Source of the DNA: Argyresthia goedartella
Taxonomy: Eukaryota; Arthropoda; Insecta; Lepidoptera; Argyresthiidae
Direction of reading: 5' to 3'
Assembly (NCBI GenBank): GCA_949825045.1
Contig: OX463835.1
Coordinates: 22,213,201 to 22,277,200, forward strand
Length of the DNA stretch: 64,000 nucleotides
Shown: in pieces, positions 23,214 to 34,286 of the stretch
Layout: every line of letters starts with the position of its first letter
Numbering within the stretch: position 1 is the first letter of the stretch
Program-made: the position numbers and the translations under genes
The notes under the pieces: model-generated
The model's input: only the letters and a program-made list of their open reading frames with translations
What the model was told of the DNA's origin: nothing
The model's database searches: none

Positions 23214-24530
23214 ACGAATATGTTTAACTAATAAAATAAATACGAATAAATAATAAATATACGAACTTTAGATGCGCTTTTAACCACATATTTTTTATTA
23301 AAATTGTTAATCTTTTGTCAATATAGGAACCTATTTTTTACAATTTTAGAATCATTTTGTATATTTAAACTTGTTTAAGTACACATTAATTAGTTTAAAG
23401 TCATACCTCACACACACTAACTCTAGCACGTAATGAAATTAATCAATGCAACACAATTCACAATTTTCCGCTTACGATCGATAAGTTCATGGCACTCGAT
23501 TTGTGACGGTTTCCGCGATACAGGTTAGCCTAGTGCGGAGATCGCAGTAACTATATTAAAATTTATCCGAATACCCACACATGCTATTAGTAAGTTTTCA
23601 CAATTGTAATCTATTTTGGCAAAATAAACGTATTTGTATTTGTATTTGTATTTGTTAATACCTATCAATCTTTTTCAGATTGAAAAATCAACGACACAAT
23701 TTGAAAATGTATCACCAGGTTCGGCAAGGAATGATCCTAGCACAGCCAGACTTGGTGACGATTCGGAGGCAAGAAAATATTGGAAATTTATGTTTGCAGT
23801 TTAGCTATTGTTAATATCTTCATAGCGGCGTTTGACCTAATCATGAAATTTATTTGTAGGTCGAAATTTTAACGAGCCAACCAGTACCCTCTATCACAAC
23901 TACCACTCTAACATTAATTGCATTAACAAACAAACTCGCTATGCCCACTGATGTAGAGAAATCGTTAGTATTGCAGTCAAAATCAGAGGTAAGCAAATTA
24001 ACTGATTCGTTCATCTGGACTTTATTATAATATAGGAACAGATAATAAACAAGTTTGTTGTTTCAGGAAAATAGTACAGTGGAAGCTGTGCCTCAAAACG
24101 AACAGATCACTGAACTCAATCGCTGTACGCCGTCTCCGATATCATCGGATTTGACCTCAATTTTGGATACTCCAAAAACATCTCATTACAAAAAAACACT
24201 CAAAATATGCCAAAAAACCATTGATTTAAAAATAAACAAATCCAAAATTTAAAAAAAAAGAACAAAAGACTTATGAAGCGAAACTTAACACTTAAAGAAA
24301 TCGTCACAGGCTTAAAAAAGAAACGGCTCGTTGATGAATCGTTAAGTAATGATTTGACAAAGAATATTAACGAATCCAATGACAAAGTTGTAGACATTTT
24401 AACGGTAAAAAGAAAAGTTTCCTTTGCCAAGTATCCCCCAGAACTTCGAAAATTTGCACTAACGCTGCATTTTTACTCTCCAGCAGCGTACAAATATTTA
24501 CGTACAAAGTTTTTGTCAAGACGAATGTAA

Positions 24531-24785
24531 CGGGCCCAAATTCGTCGCGCTTGTGATATGTTATGACAGAGTTCCTATGGTCGTCTTCCGTCTCCATCAT
24601 CAGATCAGCTCCAAGTCAAAAAATATTGCATTGTCATCCAACTTATATACGTATGCAAAATTTCGGCTCAATCGGATAACGGGAAGTGGGTCAAATTCAA
24701 GCCGACATTTTTGACGCGAACCATGATACACACCCACCCACATACATACACACAGTGCAAGTTAAATAAAAGCTTTTAAAAATAA
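24531..24785. repeat. SINE-like or LINE-tail dispersed repeat
   Basis: Starts exactly where the P-like transposase frame fails. It contains CAAAATTTCGGCTCAATCGG and a run of CACACCCACCCACATACATACACAC, then AAATAAAAG. The combination of a conserved CGGNTCAATCGGAT-like box with a CA-rich tail is common at insect short dispersed repeats. A related arrangement occurs at about 31430-31640. Confidence 0.55.
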
Positions 24786-25527
24786 GTTAATTTTAACCAC
24801 CTCAACCTGTTTTATTATTTTAATGAACCGAGTTAGTACTGAGTACAGTTTCATGACCACTCCATTATTCCTCTGTTCCAAAGTAAACATTTGTTATGAT
24901 TGTCACGCTGCGTAAACTGAATTCTACTTAATAGTCATTGATTTAAGGAATAGTATTGTTTAAAATAATCTTACCTACGGCTGACAGCAATAAAATTTTA
25001 CGACTTGCGCGATGGTCTAATTTTGTAATGTCATAACAGCCCATCGCGCGCAATAGAAATCCCACCTTAATTCTATTGATATAAGGTTGCATAAAAGGAA
25101 AATAGAAATGTTCTTAAGTACATTATGCGTTTTAGATTTGCCTTAGTAAACGCACACACATGTAACTTAGCAATGGGACACATTTGAGACTTAGATTTGT
25201 AGGAGATGGTGTATCTTGGGTATACTAAATCGATGCTAAGTACATAAAAAAGGAAGCAGTTTTGTAAAAAACAAACATTTTCGAAATGTGGCTAGAAGTG
25301 CCTAATCTTTGCAGACTTTCATATTCTATTACTATTGATAATATAATATTATTATCATAAACAATGTTATCGTTTCGATAAATTATGACATGACTACTTT
25401 GTACAAAACAAACTGTAAATAGTAATAACGTAGACTTTCATTCAATCGAATCTGAATTACGGAAAAATATAAACATTAATTGGGGAAACCACGATCAGAC
25501 ATTGCAACTGCGGCGCGGAGGGCGGAC
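24786..25527. other. P-element right interior and flank, non-coding
   Basis: 24786-25205 is the remaining interior of the P-like element, without coding sequence. 25244-25527 is flanking AT-rich DNA with no recognisable feature. Confidence 0.5.
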
Positions 25528-26088
25528 CGCGGTGATGTTGCCTACTCAGCAAAAGGCGATAACCACAGATTTATTTAAAATTTCTTGCTCGTTCGACATC
25601 AATACAGAACATAACAGTTTTTTATTAATTTTATTTGTTATAATTTGCTTGTAGCATTTAGTAGTTTTTTATAGATTTAAAATAGCAATACTAAATTGTT
25701 GCTGATATTTTTGTGTATGGCAACATCACTTTTTCTCTTCCATTTTGATTTCGGTACCTATGTGCATTTTGAATTCAATAAATTCATTGGTCCTTCAAAC
25801 GCTTAGAATCAGTGTGATTGTGGTTTCGTCGGTTGTTCGTCGATAACAGGATTTTTCGCGACTTGCTATATCGAGTCGTCCTGTTTCGTCATCTTCAGTT
25901 AGCAACGTGTTGCGGCGGGAACATGGCGGGAACCTGCTTTTTCGCATATTCGCAGATTTGCGATTGCGGGAAAATCTTCATTTCGACGCTATATCGTCGG
26001 ATCATCAGTTATTTCGTTAGAAATTCTATAATTTCGAAAACAAAAATCATCATTTTTCATCTTTGTAAAAGATGGTGGATTTGAAAAA

Positions 26089-27150
26089 TTGTCTACGCCG
26101 GGAATAGACACGCTCGAGGCACGGAAGGAGAAGCTGATGAGCACTCTGAGAGATTATGAGAGTGTGCACCTAGATATTCTTAGTCTAGACAGCAGTGAAA
26201 CAGAGGATGCTGGTAAAATCGAGGAGACTTACTCCAAAGTACTGGGAAAAATCAACGCATCTATATGTGAGTTATCTGTCAAAGTTAATACGGTCAGAGT
26301 GTCGATAAGGGGGCGGTAGCCATTCTATTTCTACTTGCAAATTTCCCAGCATAGAATTATCATCCTATGATGGTAAGGACTTTACACAATTTAAGCCATT
26401 TATGGATCTCTTCAATGCTGTAATTGATAATAATCAGTCCCTATCAAATTTCCAAAAATTGTTCTATTTAAGAAAATACCTTTTAGGTGATGCACTGTCT
26501 GTTATAATCAATTTACCACTGGTGAATGAATCCTATACCGAAGCTATTAAGTTATTAGATAAACGTTTCAACAATCAAACAAGGCTTGTGTCTAATCATG
26601 TTAATTTTCTTTTGGATTTACCACAAATGCAGAAGGGTACTGCATCAAGCATTAGATCTTTTATTACAGAAGTGAGACAGCAACTACATGCATTAAAAAA
26701 TCTTAAACAGCCGACTGATCAGTGGGACATGTTGTTGATAGGTGTGCTATCTAGAAAGCTTGATAGTTACACTAATTGTGCTTACAATTTGCCCACGATG
26801 GATGAGTTTTTAAACTTTTTAGAAAAAAGAGCCATTGCTCTGGAAGACAGTTCTTCTCATAATAATGTCTCCTATGAAGGCAAGAGTAAGAACTTTAACA
26901 AGGTTTCCAATGTTGTTACCAATTTAAATACTTTTCATAATATATGTTCATTTTGTAACAATGATTATCTTCTTTTTTCATGCCCTAAATTCAAAATGGC
27001 ACCCTTCTTCTCAGAGAATTAAATTTGTGGCTGACAATAAATTATGTACCACTTGTCTGAGGAGTCATGTTAATAAATGTAAATATTCTTTCAAGTGTAA
27101 AGTTTGTAAAGCTTCTCACAACACACTTCTGCATGAGGAAAAGCCAAAAG
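26089..27150 (+). pseudogene. BEL/Pao gag (DUF1759-like) with zinc-knuckle region
   Basis: The N-terminal helix (LEARKEKLMSTLRDYE) runs to a break in a G run near 26300-26312. It is followed by the conserved gag core (SYDGKDFTQFKPFMDLF, LRKYLLGDAL, LLDKRFNN). After a second break near 26980-27020 comes a Cys/His-rich segment (LCTTCLRSHVNKCKY, CKVCKASHNTLLH). Gag would package the element RNA. The frameshifts make it untranslatable as one protein. Confidence 0.82.
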
Positions 27151-30100
27151 AAAATGAGGTAGTAACTTTGCATTCCAATTTAACATCAAATCAAACTAAC
27201 ATTTTATTGCCTACAATAAAAGTTAAACTTATTGACAGATTTGGTCAAGAAGTTTATGCTAAAGCTTTGCTTGATTGTGGGAGCCAAGTGTGTATTATAA
27301 AGCGCTCACTTTTCAACCAACTGAACTTGACCCCTATGGCTCAAGATTCTAATATTATTGGTTTGGGTAATACTCCCAACAAAGTTGATGAATGTGCTAC
27401 TTACTATATTAGTGCAATCTTCTGTAAACAATTTAAAATATTCAGTGAAATGTCATATTTTAGACTCGGTAACATCATTTTTGCCACAAAATTTTATTGA
27501 TATTACAAAATGTAATTTTCCTAAGAATATTCAGTTGGCTGATGATGAGTTAAACCATCTGAAATTTCCTTATTATTAGGAGTAAACTTTTATTCAAAAA
27601 TAATAATTAATGGCGTTGTCAAATTAGATAATGGCCTTGTGTTACAAAATACTTTGTTTGGCCATGTAGTTACTGGCACTATTGAAAACCAAACTCCTAT
27701 TTACAGTTCCAATGTTAATTTGGTCTCAAATTTTGTTGTTCAGGATATGACTGAAAATAGTCTTGAAGATATTATGAGCAAATTCTGGTTGTCAGAAAAG
27801 ATGCCAGAAGAGTCAAAAAATGAAAATATTGAGTTTCAGATGGCTGAAGAATGCTTTAAAAATTCAGTTAAATTAGAAAATAACCGTTTTTCAGTTGATT
27901 ATCCATTAAAATGCTCTTTAGAAGAATTAGATATTGGTGACTCATTCTCACATGCTTTACAAAGATTTCATGTCCAGGAAAGAAAATTTGAGACAAACCC
28001 GGAGTACTTTCAAAAGTACAAAAGGTTCATTGAGGAGTTTGTAGAGCTAGGACATGCCAAGGAGGTTGACATTAGTCAATATGATGTCTGTAATGATCCT
28101 GTGTATTTTGTTGCACATCATGCGGTTCTAAATGATAGTAGCAAAACAACAAAATTTCGGGTTGTCTTCGGTGGGAACGTAAAATCTAAAAAGGGACTTT
28201 CCGTCAACGATGTGATGTTGAATGGACCTACAATTCAGAATGACCTATTCAGCATACTTACACTCTTTCGTACCTACCACTATACACTAATGTGTGACAT
28301 CGAAAAAATGTTTAGGATGTGCTCTATCAATGAAAATTTCAAGCCGTTGCAAAACATTTTATGGAGAGATCATCCCAGCAAACCCATTGTATATTTACAA
28401 TTGCAAACAATTACCTATGGCTTAAAGCCCTCCACATTTTTAAGCACTAGATGCCTCATTGAGCTTGCTAATTTGTATCAAAACAAATATCCTTTGGCTG
28501 CAAATGCACTAAAATCAAATACTTACATCGATGATGTAATTTGTGGTGCAGATAGTTTAGAACAGTTACAAGAATTGAAAAAGCAACTTATAGAATTAAT
28601 GAGCTTAGGAAGCTTTAACCTACATAAATGGTGTTCTAACTCTCCTGAGTCTCTAAATGACATACCTGATAATGTCAAATATTTGATCTAATTGATCTCA
28701 ATAAAGATCATAATATCAAAACTTTAGGTTTGAAGTATAATATACTTTCAGATGATTTTTTATTTTCATGTCCTATGACTGAATCTCTTAAAACTAAAAG
28801 AGAGATACTTAGCTTTATTGGTAAAATTTTTGACCCTCTTGGCCTAATAGGTAGGTCCAGTAGTGGTTAAAGCCAAGTTGATGATGCAAGAGGTATGGAA
28901 GTCGAAAGGTTGATTGGGACTCTCCTATACCTGGTGACCTACTCCAAAAATGGAAAACATTTTTAAATAGTTTATGTGACATGGGTACTATAAAAATATC
29001 TAGAGCCATTTCAAATGTTGACAATATACAGTCAGTAGAACTTGTGGGTTACTGTGATGCATCCCTCCATGCTGCAGGCTGTTGTCTCTACCTTAGAGTT
29101 TTATCAAATGATGATCATTTTAAGGTGAGCTTATTGTGCTCCAAATCACGTGTCGCTCCTCTGAGTAGGAAACCTACCATTCCAAATCTAGAGCTCAGTG
29201 GTGCTCTCCTATTATCAAAGCTTTCTTCAAGTGTCTACAACACTTTAAAAGTTAGATATTCTAATCTAAAAGTTTTCCTATACACAGATTCTCAGGTAGT
29301 TTTAGCCTGGCTTAACTCACAAAGTATAAAGGGTGTTTCTATTTCAAAAAGTGTTAAGGAAATTAAAACTTTAACTAATGATTTTCAATGGGCTCATGTT
29401 AGAGGAACAGAAAATCCCGCTGATGTTCTATCTAGGAGTTGTAGTCCAAGCAAACTTCAGGACAACCAGCTATGGTAGTATGGTCCAACTTCATTATCTA
29501 ATAAAGACTTTCAACATGATATATCTGCTATACATTCAGATAAAAATGAATCTATAATTAATCCTAATCCTGATTGTGTGTGTAACTTGCAACAATATAT
29601 TCCTCAAGTTCCAAATAACATTTTTAATAGATTTTCAGATTATAACAAGCTTCAGAGAGTAATTGCTCTACTATTGTGTTTTAACCCAGATTTTACGGAA
29701 TTTTTGAAAATTGGATTGCGATTTTGAACTTTAACACTTTAACATAAGGTTCAAATCCTATGAAACGAAATTAATCGTTTTATCAAACGCTAGTAACAAG
29801 TGGGTTAAACATAACTGTTTATATCCCAATAATAAAATAATTGGTCCTTTCTCTCCTCAAGAGTAAAGTCTTCTAATTTAATCATTATAAGATATATTCA
29901 GCACAAAGCATTTTCAGTTGAGATAGAGTCTTTGAAGAAAGGAATTAAAATTAAATCTAACTTGAGTAGTTTGCACCCCTTCTTAGATAATAATTTAATT
30001 TTAAGAGTTGGTGGTCGCCTTTCAAATGCTCTTCATTTATCATATGATAAAAAGCATCCAATTATCATTCCAAAACATAATAATATAACACACATGATTA

Positions 30101-30477
30101 TAATCAGGGAACATTTAAGACTTTTACATGCCGGAGCCAAGCAAGTTCTAAGTTCTCTTTCTCAAAAATTCTGGCTCATCAATGGGATAAGAGAAGTTAA
30201 GAAGGTGGTACACAAATGCATCAAGTGTTTCCGCATTAAAGCAGTAGCTGCTCAGCAGTTGATGGGGTCATTGCCCTCACAAAGAATTTCAATGTCTAGG
30301 CCATTTCAGATTACAGGTGTAGATTTCTGTGGTCCATTCGACATTAAAGTAGCACATATTAGAAATCCTATTGTAAAAAAGAGTTATTTAACACTCTTTG
30401 TCTGTTTTGCTACTAAGGCGATACATGTAGAGTTGGTCAGTGATATGACTACTGTAGCGTTCTTGGCGTGTCTTTAG
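27151..30477 (+). pseudogene. BEL/Pao pol: protease, RT, RNase H, partial integrase
   Basis: In order: an aspartic protease with ALLDCGSQVCII near 27270; the reverse transcriptase with FRVVFGGN, NDVMLNGP, MCDIEKMF and the YIDD catalytic box near 28530; RNase H with GYCDAS near 29050, a conserved ELSG and TDSQVVLAW; then the integrase zinc-binding and early core region (HAGAKQVL, CIKCFR, GVDFCGPF, TKAIHVELV). Frames change near 27500, 27580, 28690 and 29480, and 29480-29930 is open only in fragments. The integrase core is cut off after MTTVAFLACL, so the third catalytic residue is lost. Confidence 0.83.
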
Positions 30478-30490
30478 CGCTTCATAGCAG

Positions 30491-30583
30491 GGAGAGGCTT
30501 ACCCAGCTATGAAGGTAAGCCTCTCCCAGCTATGAAGGGAGAGGCTGGGCATAGCTGGGTAGGCTATGAAGGTAAGCCTCTCC
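30491..30583. repeat. Shuffled palindromic repeat at a junction
   Basis: GGAGAGGCTTACC at 30491 is inverted as GGTAAGCCTCTCC at 30514, and the latter recurs directly at 30571. AGCTATGAAGG copies lie between them. The cluster lies exactly at the break where the BEL/Pao integrase ends and the foldback-related module begins. Confidence 0.8.
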
Positions 30584-31199
30584 ATACAATACATAGTTGA
30601 ATCAAATATGGAAATAAAAACCCACAAATGTTATAGAAGATGAACATGAATTGTGGTGTAAACATTAATCCCTCAGATAGAAACATTAATAATGGAGATA
30701 GAAAATCTTTCAAGAAATTGGCGATATTAATGAAATTGTTAATAAACAAATTAAAAATGTTGATATCAAAATGTGGTGTTATTACTCCTCTTATTTCCTT
30801 TCATTCCAGGGGTCCTTAATGAATAAAGCCAGCTTTTCACTATGGGATATAATCTATTATAACCTCCTGCCTACAGGAGACACTTTTTCTGGAGTATGCA
30901 GTTGAAATTTTAGTATAACATTGGTAATAGGATATGATGTGCTGGAAAATAGTAAAAAAAATCCTTCACCTGGAAAAACGAGTTTTCACTATGTCCTATA
31001 TGTAGGACAAAGTGACGATATTACTATGTGATTTGTGTAGGACATAGAATACTACTGGAAAAGTAATAAAACACAAAACTGTATATTTTAACCTTTGAAT
31101 TATATTAAGGTTTCGTAAAGTTTTTAAATAAAACAAAAGGTAAAACTTCTTCCAAACAAAACTATTAAAAATAAAAATCGGTTCGGCAGCAAGTACCGT

Positions 31200-31588
31200 A
31201 CAAGCAACTTCTCTTGAGAAGAATTCTTTTTTAACATTACACAATAATTAATAAATTTTATCGAATTTAAAGAATTTTCACGAAAAAGATGACGTCATAG
31301 TGGGTCCGCCATTTTGAATTTTAAAAAACTGATGAAAGATTCGAAACCAGCACCCTCAAAAACCCACATCTACCCCTCAATACTTGGAATTACATACAAA
31401 ATTAACGTTGCGTGTTCAAAAAAGTCAGTTTTTTACAAATAAAAAACGAACCGCTGGACCGATTTTTTCTAGACTCCTTTCAGATCTAAGTCATGACGTG
31501 GCGTATCGATTGATATGGTCATCAAAGCGATTCGGTCCAGTAGTTATTGAGAAAACGAATTCCATAATTTTGATCACGTACATACGTA

Positions 31589-31626
<38 letters not shown>

Positions 31627-31740
31627 TCACTCTAAAAATGATTGCAAATGATTCTCCAGGTCTTAAAACGTAAAGAAAACACAAAATTACCTATTTCAAT
31701 TTTCAGACCTATTATAATAACTTCTCAAGAGAAGTTAATA
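31200..31740. repeat. Dispersed repeat with CA tail between AACTTCTC..GAGAAG palindromes
   Basis: AACTTCTCTTGAGAAG at about 31200 and AACTTCTCAAGAGAAGTT at about 31720 bound a block containing CCGCTGGACCGATTTTT, TTCGGTCCAGTAGTTATTGA and an uninterrupted AC dinucleotide run at about 31594-31621. This is the pattern of a short dispersed element; class unresolved. Confidence 0.55.
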
Positions 31741-32059
31741 TTTTTTTGTCATAAAATTAACATTAATAATCAGTCGTTACTTAGGAACACGTTATGAGAT
31801 CAATCAAGTTTTATCCGTGTAGTCCTGTAGTCCCCCCCCCATAGACCGTGTCCCCATGATTTTTGGGCAACAAAAGCGTAATGAAATAATAATATTTTTT
31901 CCCGTTGTATCCATCGGCCCATCGCCTCTGTCAAAGGTGTTGGGGTAGACAGGACTAAAAGTTAATTATTTTATTACAATTTTGGTGTCCACAAATCATG
32001 GGACACAGGCTATGGGGACAACGGGAATACACCGTTTTATCAATACTTACACCCTCATA
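31741..32059. other. Non-coding downstream of piggyBac transposase
   Basis: AT-rich with a C9 run near 31830. No feature recognised beyond possible 3' untranslated sequence of the transposase. Confidence 0.35.
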
Positions 32060-33696
32060 CTACTCTATGTTATGGTGGAAATCGGAATAACAATTCCTGT
32101 TTGGCGTAAGACAAAGATATATATCACATTTTTTGCAAAACACTGTTGTTTTTTTAGCACATCCGTTTTTTCTACAGCGCGACTGTTTTGTTCCATATTC
32201 GGGTAAATGTTTAGCAGCTTTTGTACGGCATTCTTTTGACGGTATGGGCTTTATGAGTACTTTGCGTTTCTTATGTTTCAGCTCCATTTCTTCATAAACT
32301 TCGCCTTCGTCATCATTCCCTTCATTATCCGAAATAAGCTTTGTGCCTAAATCCAACTTATATTCGCGCAGCTGCATTATATTTTTCTTAGGCGTACCTT
32401 TTTCTACTTGCACAATGCGAAAATGCAGCCATGCATTTACCACTGCCAGGTCAAAGGGATGTGAGATAACACGTATTGTCCACTTTTTTGTCCGATTACG
32501 TGATGGGCAAACAGAAAGCATTCGGTCTGTGAGGTCGACCCCACCCATATTTTGGTTGTATGTCTTTATTACTACAGGTCTTCTGACTCTTTCATACCGT
32601 TTCTCTTTTTTTGACCATCGCTCGCACTCATCTTGGTTTTGATCACAATGACAAGTAGACATCATCAAGACTGGTTTGTTATCTAGCCACATCGTAACAG
32701 CGACTTTACCGTCTTCTCTAACTTTAACTTCGCTGCTTCCTCTTGCTTTCTTTCGGAAAACTCTTTCTTCTGTTAAAACGCAATTTTTCGGAACTCTGTT
32801 TTTCATTATGGTACCTGTCCCATGGTATCCGCGTCTCAATAGTTCGTCACACAGTTTGGCCGAGGTAAAGTACCGGTCAAAGAACAGATAGTGAACAGGG
32901 ACCAAAGTTTGAGTCAGGTGTAAGAGTGCAGACATTGCAACTAGTGGAACTTTCCACTTTTCTGACCAGTACATATAAATTTGGGGATACTGCAGTGCTG
33001 ACATTATCATTGTTATTCCTATGTATATTTTAAGTTCTCTCAAAGTTAGCCCCATGGATTTTCCTGTCTCTTCGTACAGTTCACGATAGTTGTTAAAATA
33101 TCATCGTCGATATATTGATCGTAGAATTGATTCCATTGCCAATCGTGGGTTTCTTTGTGAATATATGCTGGCTGCATCAATTCAGTAACCTCGGCATCTA
33201 AGGTATCCTTGGTCCATGTGTCTTGAAAGCCATCATTATGTTGGTGATTCCTGATAGAAATCTGGCGGGTTGGCAGAGGTGATGACTGGGGCCGTGGGGT
33301 ATCCTCGCTCAAACTGAGACCACGTCCACGACCGCGGCTAAGACCACGTCCACGTGAAATACTTCTGCCGCGCCCTCTTGAACGAGACCGTGATGATGTC
33401 GATGCGGTAAGGGAACTACTGGAAAACGCCGGGGAAGAAGCTGAAGGAACCAATGTGTTTTCTTCTTCATCTGAACTGCTTGAGTCATCATGATGATCAT
33501 TGGCTCTTTGGGTAAGTTCTGGCGGCACAAACTCCGGATCTTCATCAGAATCATCACCCGAAAAGTCAAACTCAGAATCATGTAAAGCCTCTTCTATGTC
33601 ATTGTCCGTCAAATCTGGAACAAGCATAAATATGAGAAATAATCTATCAATGTACTTTACAAAGTACATCGGTAGTCTAAGTGTCAAAACTTTCAT
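32060..33696 (-). pseudogene. piggyBac transposase, frameshifted and missing part of catalytic core
   Basis: The N-terminal segment (33696-33046) has an acidic region (DSEFDFSGDDSDEDPEF), a Ser-rich part and an RG-rich stretch (SRGRGLSRGRGRGL), then the lead-in to the core. At about 33046-33055 the frame shifts by one base (ENPWG-stop against MGLTLREL). The second segment has LREYKLDLG-type and catalytic motifs FFDRYFTS and NMGGVDLTD, and ends in a cysteine-rich zinc domain (CRKNGC, CKKCDIYLC). Directly after KWKVPLVAMSALL the protein jumps to LTQTLVP, so about 150 residues expected by comparison with piggyBac proteins, including the first catalytic Asp, are gone. It cannot be an active transposase; the zinc domain could still bind DNA if expressed. 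Confidence 0.87.
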
Positions 33697-33790
33697 TGCC
33701 TACATTTGTCCTCTGCAAAGGACATAAAAAATTACAAAACGGTATTTTGCATGTTTTACACAATTACACGAAAATAAAACTGTATATCAC

Positions 33791-34286
33791 AGCCAGCTTT
33801 TCACTATGGGATATAATCTAATATAAATTACATCTCAAGATGTAAAATAAATATTGCTGAACGGGCACTAGAAAGACTGGCAAGCAATATTTATTTCACA
33901 ACTTAAGATGTTAAGCTGGGTTTACCCGAGGCCAGTGCTGGCTGGCTTGGTGTTGGCCTTGTAAAAACTTTGTATTGGCCTTATAAAATCAAGCCAATCC
34001 AGTGCTGTCTGCGAGTGCTGGGGTGAATAGAGCACCCGTCTAGCTAGATTTACATGAGGCCAATACTGGCTACCAGTCTCACTGGCACCAAAATCAAAAA
34101 TCATTTATTTCCATAGGATGTTGTTACATCACTTAGATCCGTCATTACATTTTTTTGGGTGAGTTCACTAACACAATGGCGGAATCTGTGGAGAAGAGCT
34201 CACCGAAGAAACCAGCGCCACTGTCTTCGTGTAACTGCTTGCATCTTAATACATAATTTATTACACCCCATAGTGAAAAGCTGACT
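33791..34286. repeat. MITE copy 3 (TIR GCTTTTCACTATGGGAT)
   Basis: Left end AGCCAGCTTTTCACTATGGG, right end CCCATAGTGAAAAGCTGACT. About 120 bp longer than the other two copies because of an extra segment at roughly 34090-34210 that contains TTTTTTTGGGTGAGTTCAC and GAAGAGCTCACC. Confidence 0.72.

Larger units (their letters stand above)
18690..23657 (+). mobile_element. LINE inserted in intron 2 of the P-like gene
   Basis: Between the donor at 18626 and the acceptor at 23672 lies a two-ORF non-LTR retrotransposon. Its 3' end is AATAAACG followed by repeated TATTTG units (about 23627-23657). The 5' junction is not exactly visible and I found no target duplication, so the left limit is approximate. 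Same sense as the host transposase gene. Confidence 0.82.
18055..24530 (+). pseudogene. P-element/THAP9-like transposase, 5 exons, 3' part missing
   Basis: Predicted exons: 18055-18131, 18442-18625, 23673-23768, 23860-23988 and 24067-24530. Exons 1-2 give a THAP finger (MPKCSVKKC, RFPKN, KWRKII, CSCHF, then GVIPC). Exons 3-4 are low-complexity Ser/Thr-rich linkers. Exon 5 holds a basic coiled-coil-like stretch (LKKKNKRLMKRNLTLKEIV) and then KYPPELRKFALTLHFYSP, a motif typical of P/THAP9 transposases before the RNase-H-like core. A one-base slip in an A run near 24245-24260 breaks exon 5. The core and C-terminus are absent: the frame ends at 24530 where a dispersed repeat begins. The intron after exon 3 starts with GC rather than GT. 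The protein could at most be a THAP DNA-binding fragment. Confidence 0.85.
17932..25235 (+). mobile_element. P-element-like transposon, internally deleted, 8-bp TSD
   Basis: The terminal inverted repeats share GATTTAGTAYACCCAAGATA, preceded by CATG on the left and CATC on the right, and each end begins with CAT as P elements do. The 8 bases outside are identical: CTAAGTAC at 17924-17931 and at 25236-25243. Inside is a THAP transposase gene of the P/THAP9 type, interrupted by a LINE and missing its catalytic region. An 8-bp duplication is the known P-element signature. Confidence 0.88.
25528..30477 (+). mobile_element. BEL/Pao LTR retrotransposon, decayed and 3'-truncated
   Basis: Gag, protease, reverse transcriptase, RNase H and the start of integrase appear in the order typical of BEL/Pao. 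The sequence from about 25528 (TGTTGCCTACTCAGCAAAAG) to about 25830 is a candidate 5' LTR and leader, but with no 3' LTR in the window it cannot be verified. The element ends abruptly at 30477 inside the integrase. At least five frame breaks show it is long dead. Confidence 0.82.
30863..33790 (-). mobile_element. piggyBac-type element remnant
   Basis: A defective piggyBac transposase occupies the right half on the - strand. Direct repeats of about 35 bp containing GCCAGCTTTTCACTATGGGA flank the insert (30827-30862 and 33791-33826). Palindromic boxes GTCCTATATGTAGGAC (31005) and GTCCTCTGCAAAGGAC (33706) lie near both sides. I could not find TTAA target copies or clear terminal repeats, so the limits are approximate. 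Confidence 0.55.

Noticed and set aside
25528..25830. Definite 5' LTR of the BEL/Pao element
   Set aside because: Plausible start and position, but there is no second LTR to compare and the primer-binding site was not clear, so only a candidate.
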